Positions 58,180 to 64,000 of a stretch of 64,000 nucleotides of DNA are shown in pieces; position 1 is the stretch's first letter; each line of letters opens with the position of its first letter. The translations under genes were made by a program, and so were the position numbers. The notes under the pieces are model-generated. The model had not been told where the DNA came from. It did not search any database and worked only from the letters and a program-made list of their open reading frames with translations. Source of the stretch: Kineosporia succinea (GTDB lineage Bacteria; Actinomycetota; Actinomycetes; Actinomycetales; Kineosporiaceae); NCBI RefSeq assembly GCF_030811555.1, contig NZ_JAUSQZ010000001.1:1178001-1242000 (forward strand), written 5' to 3'.

Positions 58180-59679
58180 TCAGGCCTCCGCCGCGTCCTC
58201 CGGGGACAGGCTCGCCTTCACCTTGCGCAAGGTCACCTCGACGACGACGTCGGTGCCGCCCTCCGGCCCGCGTTCCCAGGTGATGCGTCCCCGCATCTCC
58301 CCGCTCACCAGGGCCTGCACGATCTGGGTGCCCAGACCCGACTGCCCGGCCCGGAACTCCTCGGGCAGACCACTGCCGTCGTCGCGGATCGTCGTGCGCA
58401 GCTCGGCGCCGTCGCGCTCCACGATCAGCGTGACCGTTCCCCCACGGTCGCGGAAGCCGTGCTCCACGGCGTTGGTCACCAGCTCGGTGAGGACGAGGGC
58501 GAGCGGAGTCGCGTTCTCGGCCGACAGTTCGCCGAAACGCCCCTCCCGGCGGATCTTCACCGAGTTCGACGGGGACGCCAGCTCGACCGCCAGGGACAGC
58601 GTGCGGCCCACGACGTCGTCGAAGTCGACCTTCTCCCCGAACCCTTCGGACAAGGTCTCGTGCACCAGGGCGATCGTGGAGACGCGGCGCATGGCCTCCT
58701 GCAGGGCGTCTCGGCCCTCGGACGACTTGATACGGCGGGCCTGCAGGCGCAGCAGGGCGGCGACGGTCTGCAGGTTGTTCTTGACCCGGTGGTGGACCTC
58801 GCGGATTGTCGCATCCTTGGTGAGCAGTTCCTGCTCGCGACGCCGCAGCTCGGAGATCTCCCGTACCAGGAGCAGCGCCCCCGTGCGCTCTCCCGCCGTC
58901 TTGAGCGGGACCGCCCGCATCGACAGCGTGGCGCCGTGGTTCTCGATATGACTGCGCCAGGGAGCGCGGCCCATGAGCACCAGCGGCAGCGACTCGTCGA
59001 CCAGACCAGGCTGGTCGAGCAGCGAGGTGACGATCTCCGAGAGGCTGTGGTCGACGACCTCGCCGAAGTGGCCGAGGCGGTGCAGGGCGGACACGGCGTT
59101 CGGACTGGCGTAGGTGACCTTGCCGTCCTTGTCCATGCGGATGAGTCCGTCACCGACGCGGGGAGCGCCGCGGCGGGGCCCGCTCGGAGCCCCGGGGGCC
59201 GGGAACTCTCCTTCACAGATCATCCGGGTCAGCTCGTCCGCGCACTGCAGGTAGGTCAGTTCGAGGCGGCTCGGGGTCCGGGCGGCGGAGAGGTTGGTGT
59301 GCCGGGCCAGGACGGCGATGGCGCGGCCCGCGCGCAGCACCGGCACGGTCTCCTCCCGCACCGTCACGTCTTCCTGGTAGTCCGTGCCCCGTTCCCGGCA
59401 GATGCGCAGTTGCTCGTAGGCCCGGTCGAGCAGAGGACGCCGGCCCGCGTCGATCACCATGCCGACGACGTCGTCGTAGTAGACGGTGACACCGGTGCTG
59501 GGACGGCAGTGGGCCACCGCGATCCAGCCGCCGTCGCCCTTGCGGGGAACCCACAGCACCAGGTCGGCGAAGGACAGGTCGGAGAGCAGCTGCCAGTCCC
59601 CGGTGAGCAGCTGCAGCCACTCGAGGTCGGCCTGGCCGAGTTCGGTGTGCTTCGCGACCAGGTCTTTCATCGTGGGCAT
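58180..59679 (-). CDS. pdtaS: PdtaS-type sensor histidine kinase (HWE/HisKA_2)
   Basis: This 499-residue cytosolic kinase has an N-terminal GAF-like domain (residues 1-150) and a PAS domain (about 175-290). The HisKA_2 H-box REVHHRVKNNLQTVAALLRL is near 300. The ATPase N-box is ELVTNAVEHGF near 415, with the G-box DGSGLPEEF and GLGTQIVQALV. There are no membrane segments. PdtaS and the response regulator PdtaR bind RNA in mycobacteria; no PdtaR-type ANTAR gene is in this window. Synteny with whiB1 supports the identity. Confidence 0.92.
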   Translation of the reverse strand: MPTMKDLVAKHTELGQADLEWLQLLTGDWQLLSDLSFADLVLWVPRKGDGGWIAVAHCRPSTGVTVYYDDVVGMVIDAGRRPLLDRAYEQLRICRERGTDYQEDVTVREETVPVLRAGRAIAVLARHTNLSAARTPSRLELTYLQCADELTRMICEGEFPAPGAPSGPRRGAPRVGDGLIRMDKDGKVTYASPNAVSALHRLGHFGEVVDHSLSEIVTSLLDQPGLVDESLPLVLMGRAPWRSHIENHGATLSMRAVPLKTAGERTGALLLVREISELRRREQELLTKDATIREVHHRVKNNLQTVAALLRLQARRIKSSEGRDALQEAMRRVSTIALVHETLSEGFGEKVDFDDVVGRTLSLAVELASPSNSVKIRREGRFGELSAENATPLALVLTELVTNAVEHGFRDRGGTVTLIVERDGAELRTTIRDDGSGLPEEFRAGQSGLGTQIVQALVSGEMRGRITWERGPEGGTDVVVEVTLRKVKASLSPEDAAEA

Positions 59680-59797
59680 GGCGCCACTCTAATCATCGGC
59701 GCTGCCGGTCACCGGTCGTGAAGGCCGCGACGGGAAAGTCGTACCGTCGCGGACCTCACATCCGGGCCCCGCGGAGCGTTTGCTGTGTATGAAGGGC

Positions 59798-62700
59798 CTA
59801 CACGACGCTTCGCAGCGAACGCAGCACCACCGAGAGCGCCGCCACGTCCGCCGCGGGCAGTCTCACCACGTCGTCGAGCGTCGAGCGCACCCGGGCCACC
59901 CGCTCCCCGTTCGCGCGGTCGAACTCCGCGATCCGGTCGGCCGGTTCCCCGGGTCCGGTCTTGCTGAGCACGGCCACGGTCAGCGACTCCAGCGCCGCGT
60001 AGAGGTCGGCCCGCAGCGAAGCACGCGCCTGAAGCTGCCAGCGGTCCCCCCGGGGCAGGCTCGAGATGCGGCGCAGCAGGGCCTGCCCGTCGTAGCGCTC
60101 CGACAGGGTGAGGTAGACCCGGGCCACCTCCGTGGGGTCGGTCCCCAGGCGGTTCGCGATCTGGGTGATGTCCAGCAGCATGTAGCGCGTCAGCAGGCCG
60201 GCGGCCTGGCGGGCCAGGGGCTCGGGCACGCCGCGCTGCTTCCACTCCTCGATCTCCGCGCCCAGTACCGTGCGCTGCTCGGCCGCCACGAGTTCGGGGA
60301 TCTGCGGGGCCAGTTCGGCGATCACGGGGCCGAACCGGGCCACTTGCTCGGCGATGTCGATCGTGCCGGGCACCGCCTGCAGGAACCAGCGCACCGTCCG
60401 GTCGAGCAACCGGCGGAAGCCGAGGTAGAGGCCGGCCTGGTCGTGGGTGGAGAGCAGGCCGTCGAGGGCCTCCACCGAGCGGGCGAAGGCGTCGAACCCG
60501 AAGATCTCCCGGGCCACGATGTAGGCGCGGGCGATCTGCTCGGGCTCGGCGCCGGTCTCCTCCTGGCAGCGGAAGGCGAAGGTGATGCCGCCCCGGTTGA
60601 CCATGTCGTTGACCAGGCAGGTGGTCACGATCTGGCGGCGCAGCGGGTGCGCGGCGAGCGCGTCCTCGTAGGCCTTGCCGATCTGCGGCGGGAAGTATCC
60701 GGTGAGCACCCGGTCCAGCCACGGGTCGTCGGGCAGGTCGGTGTCGACGATGTCCTCGGTGAGCGTGAGCTTGGCGTAGGCCACGAGCACCGAGAACTCG
60801 GGCGAGGTGAGACCCAGTTCGGCAGAACGCCGTTCAGCGATGGTGGCGTCGTCCGGCAGGTACTCCAGGGCCCGGTCCAGAGCGCCCCGGGCCTCGAGGG
60901 CCTGGATGAAGCGCTGGTGCACCGGCAGCATCCCACGGGACTGGCGGCGGGCGTTGCCGAGCAGCACGTTCTGCTCGTAGTTGTCGCGCAGCACCAGCCG
61001 GGCCACGTCGTCGGTCATCGAGGCCAGCAGCTCGCTGCGCTGGGCCCCGTCCAGTCGCCCGGCGGTGACCAGCCCGTCCAGCAGGATCTTGATGTTGACC
61101 TCGTGGTCGGAGCAGTCCACGCCGGCGGAGTTGTCGATGGCGTCGGTGTTCACGCGCACGCCGCAGAGCGCCGCCTCCACCCGGCCAAGCTGGGTCAGAC
61201 CGAGGTTGCCGCCCTCCCCCACGACCCGGGCCCGCAGGTCACGGCCGTCCAGCCGGATGGCGTCGTTGGCCTTGTCCCCCACGTCGCCGTTGCTCTCGGT
61301 GGAGGCCTTGACGTAGGTACCGATCCCGCCGTTCCAGAGCAGGTCGACGGGGGCGGCCAGGATGGCCTTCATCAGCTCGTTCGGGGGCATCGCGGTGCGC
61401 GAGGCGGGGATCCCGAGGCGCTGCGCGACCTGCGGGCTGATCGGGATCGACTTGGCCGTCCGGGGGTGCACGCCGCCGCCCTCACTGATGAGCGAGGTGT
61501 CGTAATCGGCCCAGCTGGAGCGGGGCAGGCGGAACATCCGCGAGCGCTCCTCGTAGGAGACCTGCGGGTCGGGATCGGGGTCGAGGAAGATGTGCCGGTG
61601 GTCGAAGGCCGCCACGAGCTGGAGGGCCTTCGACAGCAGCATGCCGTTGCCGAACACGTCGCCGCTCATGTCGCCGACACCGACCGCGGTGGTCCTCATC
61701 GTGGCCACGTCGTGGCCGATCTCGCGGAAGTGCCGGTCCACGCTCTCCCAGGCGCCGCGGGCGGTGATGCCCATGACCTTGTGGTCGTAGCCGACCGAGC
61801 CTCCGGAGGCGAAGGCGTCCCCGAGCCAGAAGCCGTAACCGGCGGCCACCTCGTTGGCCAGGTCCGAGAAGGCGGCCGTGCCCTTGTCGGCCGCGACGAC
61901 CAGGTAGCTGTCGTCACCGTCGTGGCGGAACACCCGGGGCGGGGGCACGATCTGCTGGGTGCCGTTCTCCATCACCCGGTTGTCGGTGACGTCGAGCAGC
62001 GAGCCGATGAAACTGCGGTAGCAGGCGATGCCCTCGGCCAGCCAGGCGTCGCGGTCCACCGAGGGGTCGGGCAGCCGCTTGGCCACGAACCCGCCCTTGG
62101 CACCGGTCGGCACGATCACGGCGTTCTTCACCGTCTGAGCCTTGACCAGTCCGAGGATCTCGGTGCGGAAGTCCTCGCGGCGGTCGCTCCAGCGCAGGCC
62201 GCCACGGGCGACCGCACCGAAGCGCAGATGCACACCCTCGACCCACGGCGAGTACACGAAGATCTCGTGCACGGGTCGTGGGGCGGGGAGTTCCGGCACC
62301 GCACGGGGGTCCAGCTTGAAGGCGAGCGCCCGGCGGATGCCGGTCGCGGGCTCGGCGTCGTCCTCGAGGAGGTAGCGGTTGGTGCGGGTGGTCGCCTGCA
62401 CGAGAGCGAGGAACGACCGGAGGATGCGGTCCTGGTCCAGGCTGGAGACGTTGTCCAGAGCCGCGGAGATCTTGGCGACCAGGGCGTCCGAGGCCGTGCC
62501 GCGACCTTCGGTGTCCAGGCCGTTGGCGGCCTGTCCCCCGAACCGGTCCGGATCGAAACGGGTCTCGAAGAGGTCGACCAGCAGCACGGCGATCTCGGGG
62601 TTCGAGACCAGGCAGTCGCCGATGTAGTCCTGACCGAACGTCGAGCCGGTCTGGCGCAGGTAGCGGGCGTAACCGCGCAGCACCGAGACCTGACGCCAGT

Positions 62701-64000
62701 CGAGGCCGGCGGCGAGCACGAGGCGCTCGAAGCCGTCACTCTCGGCCTCACCCCACCAGGCCGACTCGAAGGCCTCGCAGAAGAGCCGGTGCAGCCGCTC
62801 GTAGCTGGTCAGGGCCCCGGGCACGGGCGGGCGGGTACCGCGCAGGCCGAAGTCGTAGATGTAGCCCTTGCGGCCGGAGGCCGAGCTGAACGCGTAGGGG
62901 CGCTCGTCCACGACCTCGACGCCGAGGTTCGTGAGGTAGGGCAGCACGGCCGAGAGCGACAGCGGTTCCTTGCGGTAGAGCACGAATCGGTGCTCGCCCG
63001 GCGCCGCGTCCTGAGGCTCGTAGAGCTTCACCCCGAGCGCCGAGGAACGTCCCTCGGCGGAGTGCATGCCGTTCAGCCGGCGCAGGTCCTCCACCGCGGT
63101 CCGGGGGTCCACGTCGACGCGGTAACCCTGGCCGATGCCGGCGCCCCACTCCCGCACCAGCCGTGCGCCGTCGATGTCACCGGCTTCCTGCGCGGCGGCC
63201 TCGGCGAAGTCGTCGTCCCAGCTGCGGGTCAGCTCGACCAGCTGCTCCTCGAGCGCGGCCAGGTCGAGTTCGGGTACTGCGGCGCCGGGTTCGACCCGCA
63301 CCACGAAGTGCAGCCGCGCGAGCACAGACTCGGTGACGCGGGCGGTGTAGTCGGCGGTGTTGGCCCCGATGGCCTCACGCAGCACCCGCTCGATGGCCAG
63401 GCGCACGGAGGTGACGTAACGGTCGCGCGGCAGGAACACCAGGCAGGAGACGTAGCGGCCGTAGTCCTCCACCCGCAGGAAGAGACGGGTGCGGCGGCGC
63501 TCCTGCAGCTGCATCACGGTCATCGCGACCCAGGCCAGCGTCTCCGGGTGGATCTCGAACAGCTCGTCGCGGGGGTAGACCTGGAGAATCTCCAGCAGAT
63601 CCTTGCCCGAGTGGCTGTCCGCGCTGAATCCGCCGGCGGCCAGCACGGCCTCGGCCTTGCGCCGGATCACCGGCACGTCACGCACATCGGCCGTGTAGGC
63701 GGTGGAGGCGTACAGGCCCAGGAAGCGCCGCTCGCCGGTCACCCGCCCCTGGTCGTCGAACACTTTCACGCCGATGTAGTCGAGGTACCCGGCGCGGTGA
63801 ACGGTAGACCGGGAGTTGGCCTTGGTCAGCACCAGCAGCGAGTTCTCCCGCGCCTTGACCCGGGCCTTCGGGGTCAGACGACCGGCCGTGCGGGCGTCCT
63901 GGTCGTGGCGCAGCACCCCGAGACCGGTTCCGGTGCGGGCGATCAGCAGGTCCTCGCCGTCCCGCTCGACCAGGTCGTACTCACGGTAGCCGATGAACGT
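59798..64000 (-). CDS. gdh: NAD-specific glutamate dehydrogenase, large (GDH-180 type), partial
   Basis: The visible 1400 residues belong to the large NAD-glutamate dehydrogenases, which convert glutamate to 2-oxoglutarate and ammonium. The conserved catalytic domain shows KGGFVAKRLP, DVSGDVFGNGMLLS, GGIGTYVKAS and NDAIRLDGRDLRARVVGEGG. ACT-like N-terminal domains precede. The frame is open to the right edge (reading YREYDLVERDGEDLL before the visible MLRHDQ), so the N-terminus lies outside the window. It is about 120 bases from the kinase gene. Confidence 0.95.
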   Translation of the reverse strand, partial: TFIGYREYDLVERDGEDLLIARTGTGLGVLRHDQDARTAGRLTPKARVKARENSLLVLTKANSRSTVHRAGYLDYIGVKVFDDQGRVTGERRFLGLYASTAYTADVRDVPVIRRKAEAVLAAGGFSADSHSGKDLLEILQVYPRDELFEIHPETLAWVAMTVMQLQERRRTRLFLRVEDYGRYVSCLVFLPRDRYVTSVRLAIERVLREAIGANTADYTARVTESVLARLHFVVRVEPGAAVPELDLAALEEQLVELTRSWDDDFAEAAAQEAGDIDGARLVREWGAGIGQGYRVDVDPRTAVEDLRRLNGMHSAEGRSSALGVKLYEPQDAAPGEHRFVLYRKEPLSLSAVLPYLTNLGVEVVDERPYAFSSASGRKGYIYDFGLRGTRPPVPGALTSYERLHRLFCEAFESAWWGEAESDGFERLVLAAGLDWRQVSVLRGYARYLRQTGSTFGQDYIGDCLVSNPEIAVLLVDLFETRFDPDRFGGQAANGLDTEGRGTASDALVAKISAALDNVSSLDQDRILRSFLALVQATTRTNRYLLEDDAEPATGIRRALAFKLDPRAVPELPAPRPVHEIFVYSPWVEGVHLRFGAVARGGLRWSDRREDFRTEILGLVKAQTVKNAVIVPTGAKGGFVAKRLPDPSVDRDAWLAEGIACYRSFIGSLLDVTDNRVMENGTQQIVPPPRVFRHDGDDSYLVVAADKGTAAFSDLANEVAAGYGFWLGDAFASGGSVGYDHKVMGITARGAWESVDRHFREIGHDVATMRTTAVGVGDMSGDVFGNGMLLSKALQLVAAFDHRHIFLDPDPDPQVSYEERSRMFRLPRSSWADYDTSLISEGGGVHPRTAKSIPISPQVAQRLGIPASRTAMPPNELMKAILAAPVDLLWNGGIGTYVKASTESNGDVGDKANDAIRLDGRDLRARVVGEGGNLGLTQLGRVEAALCGVRVNTDAIDNSAGVDCSDHEVNIKILLDGLVTAGRLDGAQRSELLASMTDDVARLVLRDNYEQNVLLGNARRQSRGMLPVHQRFIQALEARGALDRALEYLPDDATIAERRSAELGLTSPEFSVLVAYAKLTLTEDIVDTDLPDDPWLDRVLTGYFPPQIGKAYEDALAAHPLRRQIVTTCLVNDMVNRGGITFAFRCQEETGAEPEQIARAYIVAREIFGFDAFARSVEALDGLLSTHDQAGLYLGFRRLLDRTVRWFLQAVPGTIDIAEQVARFGPVIAELAPQIPELVAAEQRTVLGAEIEEWKQRGVPEPLARQAAGLLTRYMLLDITQIANRLGTDPTEVARVYLTLSERYDGQALLRRISSLPRGDRWQLQARASLRADLYAALESLTVAVLSKTGPGEPADRIAEFDRANGERVARVRSTLDDVVRLPAADVAALSVVLRSLRSVV

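Overview
This window is high-GC DNA from an actinomycete. The evidence is frequent GTG/TTG starts, ATGA/GTGA stop-start overlaps, a WhiB1-type regulator beside a PdtaS-type kinase, a prfB-ftsE-ftsX-M23 peptidase-smpB-ssrA block, a 180-kDa-type NAD-glutamate dehydrogenase, and a tmRNA tag (ADTKRNDLTLAA) of actinobacterial style. A filamentous or Kineosporiales-like actinomycete is possible, but genus cannot be fixed from sequence alone. There is no phage, transposon, CRISPR array, rRNA or tRNA, so this looks like ordinary chromosome.

Layout. 0.1-4.0 kb (minus): a sugar-type catabolic operon (2-hydroxyacid dehydrogenase, ROK kinase, acetylxylan/cephalosporin-type esterase) plus a separate NAD(P)-binding protein. 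4-6.2 kb: a membrane diguanylate cyclase and a divergent gluconokinase. 6.4-11.7 kb (plus): a tightly overlapping adenosylcobalamin-dependent diol/glycerol dehydratase operon (small, large, medium subunits, both reactivase subunits, and a GlcG/HbpS heme-binding-like protein equivalent to the PduO C-terminal domain). No microcompartment shell gene is present. 11.7-18 kb: a LacI repressor, a GH2 glycosidase and a divergent CUT1 ABC importer lacking its ATPase. Near-palindromic LacI-type operators lie between the divergent genes. 18-24 kb: MOSC protein, GlsB/YeaQ membrane protein, LuxR-type response regulator, BluB (which makes the B12 lower ligand and so fits the B12 enzyme upstream), a maltokinase-cap-like protein, a secreted DUF6345-like protein and a dienelactone-hydrolase-type enzyme. 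24-32 kb: D,D-carboxypeptidase, DinB-like protein, HtpG, LmbE/PIG-L enzyme and a group of small membrane proteins, one with a very long Q/N/G repeat tail.

32-43 kb (minus): a large membrane protein with a degenerate toxin-like C-terminus overlapping a small partner gene, then tmRNA, a DUF2207 protein, SmpB, an M23 peptidase, FtsX, FtsE and RF2. SmpB and tmRNA together rescue stalled ribosomes. FtsEX probably controls the adjacent peptidoglycan hydrolase during division. 43-44.6 kb is almost gene-free and holds a striking 18-copy 14-bp tandem array inside a half-kilobase polypyrimidine tract. 44.9-49.7 kb (minus): a compact Tad/Flp pilus cluster (tadA, tadB, tadC, a small Flp-like protein, two TadE-like and one TadG-like). 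Divergent from it is a 1391-residue FHA-FtsK/SpoIIIE ATPase resembling EssC, reached through an intergenic region with two perfect DnaA boxes exactly 50 bp apart. 54.6-56.2 kb: an anti-sigma-type ATPase overlapping a SigB/SigF-family sigma factor. 57.4-64 kb: whiB1-like gene with a Crp-like site in its long leader, PdtaS-type histidine kinase, and a NAD-glutamate dehydrogenase that runs off the right edge.

The most unusual features are the polypyrimidine 14-mer array, the degenerate toxin-like/partner pair beside ssrA, the solitary EssC-like ATPase beside a Tad cluster with twin DnaA boxes, the permuted B12 dehydratase operon, and in-frame minisatellites in at least three unrelated membrane-protein genes.
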